This document shows positions 47,701 through 57,808 of a DNA stretch of 64,000 nt, one piece after another. Source of the DNA: Caulochytrium protostelioides (taxonomy: Eukaryota > Chytridiomycota > Caulochytriomycetes > Caulochytriales > Caulochytriaceae); the NCBI GenBank assembly GCA_003615045.1, contig ML014166.1:1-64000 (forward strand). Reading direction: 5' to 3'. The notes below the pieces were generated by a model, which saw nothing but the letters and a program-made list of their open reading frames with translations, did no database searches and was not told the DNA's origin. Numbering within the stretch: position 1 is the stretch's first letter; every line of letters begins with the position of its first letter. Both the position numbers and the translations under genes were made by a program.

Positions 47701-49058
47701 TCTCCGATTCGGTGCGAGCGACGTACGGCTCGGACTTCAATGTCGGCGGGCTCGGGTTCGGCTCGCCGCTCGACGAAGCCACGCTCAACACGTTCCTCGC
47801 CAAGTATGCGGCCAACAGCACCGATCCCATCGACCAGAGCGGCACCGTCGGCCGCGTCGTCGACGCGTGGTCGTACCAGACCTACGCGCTTGACGGGTAT
47901 GCGCCCATCCAGGAGCTCTCGGTGCAGCGCCTCGGCCACGGCGACTCGATCTGGGCCGACCCCATTGGGCTCGATGCGGCATTCACGAGTGCCACCTACC
48001 GCCCCTTCCTGATGCGGGACAAGACGACGCCGGCCCACTTTGTCGGCGAGGTCCTCGAGGCCCCCGCCTGGGGCAGCGCGAAGGCGTTTGGGTTCGCGCC
48101 GGGCGCCCGCGTCGCCGAGCACATCAGCACCTACCAGACGCACCGGGACCAGTTCAACTACAGCCGCCCGCTGGCGGATGCGTACGCCAACCCGATCCCC
48201 GTCGTCGTCTCCGAGGGCATGGCCAACACGCTGCTCGCGCAGCTCGGCGACGTCGTCCTGCTCACGGTGACCTATCTGCGCGACGGGGCTACGCTGTACC
48301 TGAGCTGGTTCCTGCAGGTCGAGGGGATGCTCGCCAAGTGCCCTGGCATCACGTCGATGACGGCCACCGGCGCCAGGAGCGCGGTGCTGATGAGCATGAC
48401 CAACTACCAGATGGTGCTGGACACGGTCGAGGCCGCGAGCCGCGTGCCGGTGGCGCGGCAGAACCAGGTCACCCCCGACGTCGCGTACCCGGGCATCACG
48501 AAGGGCACGCTCTACATCAAGCTCGTCGAGGGCGTCACGGCGCTGCAGCGCACGACCTTCTTTGAGCTGCTGACCAACGCCATCAACAACGCCGACGTGA
48601 CGATCACCGACGTCCAGGCGAACATCGACCAGGACCAGGTCACGACGCAGTACATCCAGAGCCTGTTCTACATCGTCGCCGTGATCGGCATGATCTTCAG
48701 CTTCTTTGTGCTCTGGATCAGCTTTGCGGCGAACATCCGCGAAAACAGCTGGGAGTTCGGGATCCTCCGCGCGCTCGGGCTCACAAAGCACCAGATCATC
48801 CGGGTCTACGTCTACGAATCCCTCGCCGTCGTGCTCAGCGCCGTGATCTGGGGCACCCTCATCGGCATGACCACGTCCGCCATCATGGTGCTCCAGTTCA
48901 GCGCCCTCACGTCGTATCGCTTCGGCGTCACGATTCCGGTGCCCATCTACATCCTCGTTGTTGTCCTCTCCGTCATCATCGCCATCGTCGCGTCCTACCT
49001 GCCGTCGTCGCGCTTCGCCGAGGCCAAGATTGCCAACGTGATCCGTGGCTCTGCGTAA
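44784..49058 (+). CDS. Large eukaryotic FtsX-like permease with ten membrane helices
   Basis: Member of the FtsX/MacB permease fold, best known from bacterial ABC systems but also found in some protists and fungi. ATG 44784 gives 1424 residues. After a ~310-residue cytosolic Ser/Ala-rich head, TM1 (about 320-341) leads into a large luminal domain with several N-x-S/T sites. TM2-4 (706-728, 752-777, 798-819) carry the FtsX signature GMWRMLGMTHTM. TM5-6 (859-906), TM7 (948-968), a second large domain, then TM8-10 (1293-1315, 1346-1368, 1384-1407) carry a second signature GILRALGLTKHQ. This is the duplicated ten-helix layout of bacterial FtsX-like exporters. No ATPase partner gene lies in the window. 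The substrate is unknown; lipid or lipoprotein handling would be analogy only. The start is the first ATG in an open frame. Confidence 0.85.
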   Translation: MSHPPRSNSFIERRAYAHRKDPSRTTVSGAQGAVPAVSLSVGPASPVLGTQPRLGGAGSSGVAPTSSAAAAGAGAASGAAPARPTLHAISTSPTASYAAASHVDRYHTLSAKPLTGTPVFPQTSQMLDRLLSQSFYGGSTTTPFEDDDRDGIDRILNQPPSSATLARLTSIRTHANTLANTHLAGAGYAASGGAMMPALGPFSPASPDGLQPSDAMGATRPMVGVSRQSRAQLSESVSVSRAAAVSVLSPAPHLTQLHHRRPSRLPVWTQPDLGLSPDRDGETGDKKAAGPDKSKRPGGFVNNAKLVVWSVLMDTTKDSRNFVVGLLCVFLCVTFLALIQNILDRASTLVINAAENKVGEYDLILTTALSHESQSPFLNFTAINSSIQAVPEVQGASPRWILPARVVPAAADYRDLDATYTSPPPENIYLAVINSDWEKHIGLGTRWPYRALGRNEISISASVLRAFKIPPQTGRQVNVTIELASFLSSYTALSLETAAGNASANPLASAFPPGGTLVPTVFFTTAVTLGVLEADALTTFNQTTDQRFYNVTAEGAWQYVLDHALSYTMSFTVVDAITESYAKYPISFGNVAVIEFTYAQQLVRQTMGSLTVQVLGAALWNGTPPSWFANAATFPMAEYAFMVNLLARGREAIYAKASSVRSREIIELSNNVAKSMDLATSIAFNAALLEVVEATSTLQLYLNETFFLIVFALVILGIILVYSLLLANVEEKAFQYGMWRMLGMTHTMLIEVIVVQSLWFSLPAIGLGLMFAFMAFIPVDYTFLIYTGGNLNTALGESALLLSILVGLFIPLLGMILPIRRALTATLHDALDPSRKVSLVDPVHEQRLRDLGISPMGIAASILAIVIGILTYYFVPYAFINNQYNMFYRILTIMLLLMLAGKVMVGQFVQPYLEWALVRGSLPLTKDRFLTSVVLKNLSAHFERNRKSSLMLMICVAYLIFSYCMFSLQLDTLSDSVRATYGSDFNVGGLGFGSPLDEATLNTFLAKYAANSTDPIDQSGTVGRVVDAWSYQTYALDGYAPIQELSVQRLGHGDSIWADPIGLDAAFTSATYRPFLMRDKTTPAHFVGEVLEAPAWGSAKAFGFAPGARVAEHISTYQTHRDQFNYSRPLADAYANPIPVVVSEGMANTLLAQLGDVVLLTVTYLRDGATLYLSWFLQVEGMLAKCPGITSMTATGARSAVLMSMTNYQMVLDTVEAASRVPVARQNQVTPDVAYPGITKGTLYIKLVEGVTALQRTTFFELLTNAINNADVTITDVQANIDQDQVTTQYIQSLFYIVAVIGMIFSFFVLWISFAANIRENSWEFGILRALGLTKHQIIRVYVYESLAVVLSAVIWGTLIGMTTSAIMVLQFSALTSYRFGVTIPVPIYILVVVLSVIIAIVASYLPSSRFAEAKIANVIRGSA

Positions 49059-49315
49059 CGAGCCCGCGCCTTCCGGATGGGTAACTGTATATCCTAAACT
49101 GTATATCCTAAACTGTATATTCTAAAACAAGAGACGCGAGTTGGAGTGTTGTGGTTCAGCCCTGCGGAAGTGGCTTAGCGATGGAGAAGGGGGGCCCCCG
49201 CGGCGAGAGGGAGGGCGACCGCCGCCGTCACGAGCGCGCGGCCCTTTCGCTCCTCGCTGGTTCTGGCCTTTGCGCAGCGCGAAGCACGCGTTGGCGTTGG
49301 TGTCGGCATCCGCGC

Positions 49316-49368
<53 letters not shown>

Positions 49369-49813
49369 ATAGGACCACGCCATAAGAAGCACGGTCTGAT
49401 GCGCGTGCTGGCGTGTCGGAGCATCGCCCATCCGCCGTCCCGATGGCCTCGGCCCCCGACGACGCGTCAACGTGGCGCAGGCACCTCGCAGCGGCGGCCG
49501 GCGGTCGGCATCGACCGTATGCTCGGCCTCCCTCTCCCGACGGTCCTGTGAACCCCCATACCGTGCCGACCGCGTCGCGTCTGATTCCCTGCGCGGCTTC
49601 CCTCAGCGCTTATCTCCGAGCGGACGCCGACGTGGACGTCGCTGTGGCCTGGACGCCGCCGTGGCCGTGGACGCGCCGACGATCCTCTCTCCGCGCGCCG
49701 TCTCCTGAGTCCGTTCCCCTCGGCCTCGCCGCGTGCAGACGGGGCTCCTGTTGCCGACCGGCTCCCGCCGCCGACCTGATTCCCGCCACCGCCAGCGCCG
49801 CGTCTCGCTGACG
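49059..49813. other. Intergenic stretch between permease and nucleoporin genes
   Basis: No gene supported. The triple 14-bp TGTATAT repeat lies directly after the permease stop. A GTCGGC-rich repeat (about 49300-49368) follows. The nucleoporin frame is open back to 49733 but the first ATG is 49814. Confidence 0.55.
49085..49126 (+). repeat. Three tandem 14-bp units with PUF-like TGTATAT core
   Basis: Copies begin at 49085, 49099 and 49113 and read CTGTATATCCTAAA twice, then CTGTATATTCTAAA. They start 27 bases after the permease stop codon, so they should lie in its 3' UTR. TGTATATC/T resembles the Pumilio/PUF element TGTANATA in seven of eight positions. RNA-binding control is inference. Confidence 0.85.
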
Positions 49814-51711
49814 ATGGCCGTGTCGTCCTCCCGTCCTGCGTATACGTACGGCGACCGCGAGTACGAGTCCTTCCGCAGCGCGCCTCCGGACGGCGGCCGC
49901 GGGCCCTCCCCCTCGGCCGGCATGGACGCGGCCGCGCGCCGCCGCGCGTCGCCCGACCGCCTGCCGCCGGCGTCCGTCCACGCGCCGTCGGCGCTGCCGT
50001 CGCACCAGACGGGCGACGCCAAGTGGAAGCAGCTGCGCAGCGCTGCCAAGACGATCGAGCTCGCCGCCGTGCAGCGCGAGCTTCCGTTGTACGGAGACGC
50101 GGACTGTCCGCCGCTGCCAAGCGACCCGACGCGCACCGGGTACAATGTGATTCCGCGGAGCCCGGCGCGCGCACCGCCCGCGGTGCGCGGGTATGCGCTC
50201 GGCGGGATGCATGACGCTGACGGCAGCCCGTACGGCGCGCGCTACGCCGGCGACGACGCCACACAGACCGTCGAGCGGGAGAGCACGATCCCGCTGCCGG
50301 ACGTGCTGTACGACCAGTACCTGATGCTGGAATGCCGCTGCTTCATGGGGCTGTTCCCCGAGATCAATCGCGCGTGGGTCACCATCGACAACCGCCTCTT
50401 CCTCTGGGACTATACCGCGTCGCAGGGCAAGCCAAGCGCGAGCGCCGCTGCAGCCGGCGCCGCGGACGACAACCTCGTGACCTACGATGGCCAGAAGCAA
50501 ATCATTATCTCGGTCGCGCTCGTGAAGCCGGTGGCGGGCGTGTTCCTGCCGCAGATCGAGTTCTTGCTCGTGGTGACCACGCCGATCGAAATTATCCTGC
50601 TGGGCGTGACGTTCGAGGGCCCCGAGCGCCGCGAATTGGCCATCATTGAAACGGGCCTCGCGCAGTCCTCGGATCAGATCTTGATGGGGGCCATTGTCTC
50701 GACCGCCGAGGGTCGCGTGTTCATGTGCGGCAACAACGGCCACCTCTTCGAGCTCGAGTACCGCGCGAGCGCGGGCCTCTTCTCGTCGCGCATGAACCGC
50801 ATCAACCGCACCGCGTCCTCGCTCGCGTACTTCCTGCCCTCGTTCCTCCACTTCGGCCCCGACGACGGCGCGCTCTCGCTCGCCATCGACCCGCACCGCC
50901 ACATCCTCTACGTGCTCACCGCGCAGAACAACATCCAGGTCGTCGACCTCGGTCACGACGGCAAGGGTTACACCGTCGTTGCGAAGCAGACCGACCTGCA
51001 GCGTCACCTGCTCGAGGCGCTCGACCAGAACTACCGCTCGACCGCGCTGCACCTGCTCGATGCGCAGCGCTTCTTTATCATTGCACTGCACGTCGTCGCG
51101 CCCGCTGAGAGCGACACCGTGCATCTCGTGGCTGTCGCCTCCAATGGCTGTCGCCTTTACTTGACGACCGCCGCAGATCGTGCCGCCCAGCTCGGGCGCT
51201 TGCCCTATGGCAGCGCGCTTCAGAGCGCTTACGGGTCGCGCTCCTCGTGGTCAGGGCCCAGCAGCTTGACGGCACGATCGGCGGCGGCGGCGCCGTCGTC
51301 GTCGTCAGGGTCGTCAGGGTCGTCAGGGTCGTCAGCGCGGCCGACGGGTCTGTACCTGGTGGCGGTGCGGCCGCCGCCGCCGGACCCCACGGGCGGCTCC
51401 GCCGCCGCCGCCGCCCTCGCCGCCCACCAGAACGCCGCCGGCAGCGAGAGCAGCGTGCTGCCGTCGCTGCACGTGTCGTTCTACCGGCAGGGCCTCTTCC
51501 TCGCGGGCAACTCGCTCTCCGACGACGCGGACGCGCTCGTGAGCGTCGGGCTCGACGCGGGCGTCATGAGCCGCATGGCCCATTTCGCCGAAGCCGCCTC
51601 GTCCCAGGTCGTCGAGTGCAAGGTCTGGGCCATTGCCGAGGCGCCGCTGCCGCCGTCCAGCCTCGCCGCCCTGCAGGCCGACGCCATCGCCAGCGTGGCA
51701 GCCGCGTCGAC

Positions 51712-51744
<33 letters not shown>

Positions 51745-54700
51745 AAAGTCACAGCGCGCCACCGTGCCCTGGGGCCACTATCTCATGGCGCCGAGCCGGC
51801 GGTTCCCGCTGCTCACCAACGCCGGCGTCGTGTTCTATCGCGAGGTGCGGCCCATCGACCACCTCGTGACGCTGCTCGAGCAGGCCTGTCTGATGGGCGC
51901 GGCGCCTGGCGCGCACGTGCAGCAGGCCATCGCGACCTTCGTTGGTCACTACGGCAACATGGCCGCGTGCGCCATGTGCCTCGCGGTCGCTTGCGGCGAC
52001 CCGCAGGCGCAGCGCGGGGGCGCCGTCAACCTCGGCGGCGACGACGGCTCGCTCAGCCCCGCCGTCCGCGACCTCGCCGCCCGCCTCTTCTTCCAGTATG
52101 GCGGGCAACCCTGTTACATGGGCGGCGCGTACGCCGTCCAGGACGCGTACCCGCCGCCGCTGCAGGGGCTCGGCCGCCCCGTGCCCAAGGCCGAGGTCCG
52201 CTACAGCCACAAGCACGATGCATTCGCGCACTATGTGGCGCGCCTCGTCCACCCCATCTGGCGCGCGCGGCTCGTGCGGCCCATCGCCGGCACCAAGGAC
52301 TACGATCTCGCGTATGCAACGCGGCTGCTGGTCGCGATCCGGGCGCAGCTCGAAGAGCTGAGCCACTTCCTGCTGCGCCACCCCGTCTTCATCTCGGACG
52401 CCGGGTTCGCCTCGGCGGCGGTCGTCAACGGCGACCCGTCCGGCCTCTACGGCCCGACGAGCCTGGACCCGGCCTCCCTCGAGGCCTCGCAGCAGGAGGG
52501 CATCAGCCTCGCGAGCATGCGGACACTGCTCATGTACGCCATCCAGGGCACGCACTTCCTGCTGCTGCTGGCGGACCACCAGCTGCCCGCGGTCATCCGC
52601 CGGCTAAAGCCCGAGCTGCGCGCGCAGCTCGCGTCGCTCTCGCTGGAAGCGCTACTCACGACGCCGCAGGGCAACCACCTCGCCCGCGAACTCGGCCGCG
52701 CCCTCGTCCAGCGCGAGATCGACGCCGGCGTCGCCGTCGAGCACGTGGCACAGTCCCTACGCCGCGCCTGCGGCGCCTTCTGCACCGCGACCGATCTGCT
52801 CGCCTTCCGCGCCGCGCAGTCCCTCGCCGCCGTGAGTCGCGCCGAGACCCGCGCCGACGCGAACGCTCAGCTCCAGGAGGCCCTCGACCTCTACCTGCAG
52901 ATCCTGACGCCCGCCGCACACCGCGCCGACGGCGCCATGACGGCGCACCACCGCCGCCTCGGCTACGACGAGTACGACCATGCGGCCGACCGCCGCCACG
53001 GCTACGGCGACGCCGCGGGCGCATCCCACGGCTATGCCCCCCACGGCACCCACAGCCGCGGGATGGCCATGACGGCGGGCGGCCGCCCGCACCCCGAGCA
53101 CGGGTACCACCACGGCGACGGGTTGTCCAGCGAGGGCGCCGAGTACGGGCACGACTCGCCCGTGCTGAGTGTGGACCGTATCGAGGAGGTCATGTTCAAG
53201 TTCAACGAGCACCAGTGTTTCCGCGGCGCGATCGAGATCTGCCTCGCGTACGCGGCTCACACGAGCGACCCGAGCCAGGCGGCGGCGCCGGCGAACCTGA
53301 GCGCGGACCTGGCGGACGCGGGGCCGATGGTGCCGCCGCGCGAGAGCACGTGGACGCCCGAGGAGAAGAGCGCCTACGGCCTGATCTGCAAGACCTTGTC
53401 GCAGGCGATCGCGGCCAACGGGCCGAGCGACGTCCAGCAGATGCTAGCGAGCTTCCTCACGCGCTACCCGATGCGGGGCGCCTTCCACGTGACCGTGTTC
53501 TGGTTCCTCAAGGGCCAGGGCCTTACCGACTGGCTGCTCACGCTGCCTTCGCCGTGGTTGCCGTCGTGGCTCTACGAGCAGCGCTTCCAGGAAGGCTATG
53601 TGGAGCTGCTGACGCGCGTGCTGATGGCGAAGCACCGCTTCACGAAGGCCGCGACGTTCCTGCTCGAGATGGCCGAGTCGCGCGCGGAACTGCCTCTGCA
53701 GCTGCGTCTGGAGTATCTCTTCCGCGCGACCGCGAACCTCAAGAGTATCGACGAGACGAGCCGCGATGCGGGCGGTCCTCGCGGCGCCAACAGCAGCACT
53801 GCCCACGGTGACGACGTGCCCTACGAGAACGCCGGTCATCGTGCCGGCCTGGGCATGGGCGGCCCGGTGACCAGCAACAGCGGGTCCATGACCGATTTTC
53901 ACGGCCGCCCCATCCACCTCGGCGAGCTGGTGAGTGATATTGCCGACAAGACCGATGTCGCGCTGGTGCAGATGCAGGTCCTAAACAGCCTGCCGACCGC
54001 CGTCTCACCGGCGTCGCTGCCGTCGGAGGACGGCCAGCCGGCGACGGAGGCGGTGCAGGCCGCCGAGGCGCAGCTGGCGCAGTGCCGCGTCCAGCTCGAG
54101 ACGCGGCTCCTGAGCCTGACCGAGCTGTACCAGATCTGCGAGAACTACGAGATGCACGAGCACCTGCTCGCTATCTTCCATACCTCCGACCACCGGGACC
54201 ACGCGCAGATCGCCGTGATTTGGGAGCGCCTGATCGGCGCCACGTTGGCGAACGCGATGCTGGGCGGGGGCAACGCGCTCGATGCGATCCGGGACCAGCT
54301 CGTCGCGATGGCCGACCGCTACGGCGTCAACACGGCCATCGTGCCCGTCACGATGCTGTTCCCGCACCTCGCGACCCTGCTGACGGAGCAACCTGGCGAC
54401 GTCGAGGCCCTGCTGCGCCACTCGCAGCCGACGCTGCGCCACGGCAAAGAAGTCGAGCGGCCCGTCCGGGTCCGCAACGACCTCACGGAGACGGCGGGGT
54501 GCCCGCCGCTCGCGGCGGCCGCGGCGTGGCTCGTCGAGACCTTCGTGAGCGGCATGGGCGTCTCGGCGCGCACCGTGCTGGGCCTGCTGACGCCGCTCAC
54601 CGACCCGCACCCGACCCGCTCCCTCGGCGCCGCGGGCCTGCGCCTGCACGCGCCGCCCGCCGGCTCGTCCGGCTCGGCGTCCGCCGCGCGCGCCACGCTA

Positions 54701-55513
54701 GTGGCCCGCTTCGCGTGGGAGGCCATCCTGTACGTGGTCGACCAGGGCGTGTTTGGCCACGTGTCCGCCAAGCACCACCCCGAGGCGTGGCGCACGCTGC
54801 TGCTGCCGCAGGGCCAGGACGCCATGACGGCGCTCGCGGACGCGCCGGACGGCGCCGACGGCAACCCTTTCCTCGATGCGGCGGAGGCCATGGACGACGA
54901 CGACGACGAGGATACGCGCGGCGCGTACGCGGGGCTCGCGGCCACCACGAGCCCGCTGCAGGCGCTCGTGCAGCTCGAGGACCTGCTGCGCCGCGGCGTT
55001 TCCCAGCTCGCTGACCTGGCGTCGCTCAGCGTCTCGCCGGCCGCGCGCTCGCCCTTCACAGACGACGCCGCCGACGCCGAGCTCAGCACCACGCGTCACG
55101 CGTCCCTCGGCCGCCGGCTGGCCAAGCTGTGGAACGAGGTCAAGCAGCGCTACGAGCTGGACGCGACGGCGATGGCCGAGAAGCACGCCGCCTCGTCGGC
55201 GTCGGCGTCATCGACGTTCATGACGCCGCGCGTGATGCGCGGCGGCGCTGGCGCCCGGCCGACGACGGACCGGCCCGCCGCCGCCTATGAGGACGCCGCG
55301 AATCTCCGCGACGATCTGCGGCTCGGCACGGGTGGCATGGCGACCGCCTCGGGGTTCTACGGCGCGGGCAGCGGCGCGCAGCCGTCCTATGCGCGCGACG
55401 GCGCGAGCAAACCCTCCTTGTACCACAGCGCCGCCTACCCGGCCGCGTCGGGTAGCGCTGCGACGCCGCTGACGCGCTTATCGGCCCAGCGGACGTCTCC
55501 ACGCTTCCACTAG
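49814..55513 (+). CDS. NUP170: Nuclear pore scaffold nucleoporin Nup155/Nup170 family
   Basis: Inner-ring nucleoporin linking the pore scaffold to the membrane. ATG 49814 gives 1899 residues, longer than yeast Nup170 (1502) or human NUP155 (1391). The family hallmark begins near residue 160: LPDVLYDQYLMLECRCFMGL, then FPEINRAWVTIDNRLFLWDY, which aligns with the first blade of the NUP155 propeller. Blades continue through ISVALVKPVAGVFLPQIEFL, LVVTTPIEIILLGVTF and EGRVFMCGNNGHLFELEYRA. The alpha-solenoid starts near residue 670 (AHVQQAIATFVGHYGNMAAC) and includes QCFRGAIEICLAYAAH and LTELYQICENYEMHEHLLAI. It ends about residue 1780 with GRRLAKLWNEVKQRYELDA. Length is added by Ser/Gly, Ala and His/Gly-rich inserts at about 475-515, 620-650 and 1060-1110 and by a disordered C-terminus. 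No intron is needed. Confidence 0.93.
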
Positions 55514-56526
55514 CAGACGCGTCTCTTTTTTTTCCTGTCGGATGTCTGATATCTTGCTATATTGTGATGATGGAGTAGTCCATGATGGGATGATGAATTT
55601 GTTAGAGCTATGCGAGATCGAGGGCGACGGTGGACACCAAGCATGCAGGCATGCATGGCTGCTTACTGCTCGCTGCTTGCGGGTGGCCTTTCGGATGGCG
55701 TTCCAATCGTTGACGCGGCGAAGCCAGGGGGGTCGGGGCGAGGGGCGCCTTCAGGCGTCGGCCAAAGCATGACCCGAAGGCGATATCGTCAACGATCGCG
55801 TCAGCATCGAGCGCTCGCGGCATCGAGAGCGAATCCGCCAGCAGGGACCGATCGGACACCGCGGATGGTCGACCGACGGGCGGATGCCCGATCTCGCCGT
55901 TGGTGCCGGGATGCTATGAGATCCCGATGCTTCAGAAGGAAAAAAGATAGCATCCCCCCTCGTAAGCATGGTCCACGCGGTGCTGGTGTCCATGCCGATC
56001 CGCCGTGGGCTGATGCATCGATCACAACGCCCGTGCCGCCATCAGCAGCCGTGGGTGGGCGCGTTCCACCGAGCATATGGCGCCATCCGGTGTCATACCA
56101 AGCCTAACAGACGCATGCTCGTCTGCGTGTTTGGGTGGTCCGATGCCGGCATCCGGTATGAAACCTCGTCGGGATGGCGTGACGATCCGATCGCGCCCAC
56201 GGCGTCGGCAACGCGCCAGCAGGCCCGCCGCCACCGTTATCAGATATCGGAGGCCACCCCCTTGATTCTTCGAGGCCGGCGCTGCCGTTGATGGTCGAGA
56301 GAACGTCTGTTGTCTTGAGCACCCAGCGCGCTCGCTGGCCCTGTCGTTTGTGCTGACGGCAGGGCCGCGCCGGCGCGATCGGCAGATGCATCAGAAACGC
56401 GCGCGCCGTCAAGACAATGCGTGATGCCCAGAGCTGGGCGGCGCAGACGCTCGAAGGCGGGCGGGGGTCTGCCTTCCGTCGCCGCCGCCGTCGATGCCGC
56501 CGCCGGCCGTCGCCGTCGCCGTCGAT

Positions 56527-56562
<36 letters not shown>
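56527..56562. repeat. (GCC)12 array
   Basis: Uninterrupted GCC triplets in the intergenic region before the arrestin-like gene. Confidence 0.9.
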
Positions 56563-56564
<2 letters not shown>

Positions 56565-57070
56565 GCACGGCGCTGCCGTCGATGGCGGCGTCCAAGCCGC
56601 GGCGGCGGCGCATTTGATGTCATCGCCGCGGCTGGGGTGGGGTGCTTCGCAGGGCCCGGCGGGCCCCCGCGCCGCCGCAGCACCACGCCGGTGCCGGCGC
56701 GCGTCGCGGATCCCGACCGGTCGAAGGCGCGCCGTTGGCGGTCGACCCCTTCGACGGCCGCGCCGGCCGCCGCGGCCGAGAAGGAAGCGGCTGTTCCGAT
56801 ATCCGAAGGTCCAGAGGTCCAGAGGTCCGGAGGTCCTGCCGGCGAGGCGCGCGAGCATCACGACGGGGCTCGACCAGGCACGACCCGGCCGGGGGTCGCG
56901 CGTTGGAAGGCAGCGGCTCGCCATGCCGTCCGCGCATTGGCAGGCGTCGCCGGCGTCGCAGGACCCCCGCGCCGCCCGTGGTGGCGTCGGCCCCCCGCGC
57001 GCCGTCCACCGCTGACGATGGCCGGCGTCGGGAACGTCGTGGCGGCGGCGGCGGCTACGGCGGCGGCGGC

Positions 57071-57071
<1 letters not shown>

Positions 57072-57104
<33 letters not shown>
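57072..57104. repeat. (GCT)11 array
   Basis: Eleven exact GCT triplets (CAG-type on the other strand), preceded by a GGC-rich patch. No supported gene covers it. Confidence 0.93.
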
Positions 57105-57808
57105 ACGGCTGCTAGGAGGATCATGGCGATGGCGGCGTCTCTCCTTCCGAGCGGCCACCGCCTCCGTTGAGGGACCAGCTCGGTCCAGCGTGGCTCGCAT
57201 GGGCGCTCGGATGATGCCATCGGCGGCGGGCGGGCGGGGACGTGGGGTCCGCGAACCCGCTGCGACGGGACGGCTCCCGCGGTGCCGGCACTGCCCGGCC
57301 GCGCCGCGGGTCGCTCGTATAAATCGCGGACGGGTCGACGGGGTCGCAACGCATGCTGGGATCACCCGGGGGATCTGTGCGCAGCCGAGCCCAGGCGGGC
57401 GGCCGCCTATCGGAGTTTGGCCCATGAGGCATGTTGCTAATTTTCGCATGCTTAGCCCCATGTGAAACACGCAGCGGTCGCACGTCGCAGCACACTCCGG
57501 ATGAGTGTTCTGGAAGGGTCGTTGTTCGCAGATTCGACGCTCCCACGGCGGAGCGGGCCCCGTATCCTTTGAACAGCCGGTCTGTTGAAGCATCCTCGGA
57601 CATTGCCGTCTGAGGCCCATCGCCATCGGTCGCTTTCTTCATCGACACGGGCCACCGTCCTCGAGACTTCTGGTCCTGGCCCCCGATATCCCCCTCCTCC
57701 CTTGTTTTGGACCCTCTCCGATCGATTGCTGGCAAAAGCGGTGCGTCTGGAACGCATCCCCATTTCTCGTGTTGATCCCATCGTCGCCCTCTCAGATCGC
57801 CCGCCATC

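Larger units (their letters stand above)
55514..57808. other. Intergenic region (2.3 kb) with GCC and GCT repeats
   Basis: No supported gene. A minus-strand frame of 405 codons runs through GC-rich repeats and has no domain. Contents: a GCC array (56527-56562), a GGC-rich patch (57039-57071), an eleven-copy GCT array (57072-57104) and a TATA-like GTATAAAT at 57317-57324, about 490 bases before the arrestin-like ATG. Confidence 0.5.

Noticed and set aside
45891-48791. Antisense frame of 966 codons over the permease gene
   Set aside because: Composition is Arg/Asp/Glu/Gly repeats expected from reading GC-biased codons on the opposite strand; the sense frame has clear helices and FtsX signatures.
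56409-57626. Minus-strand frame of 405 codons before the arrestin-like gene
   Set aside because: It runs through GCC and GCT arrays and gives Ser/Arg/Ala homopolymers; the remainder has no recognisable structure.
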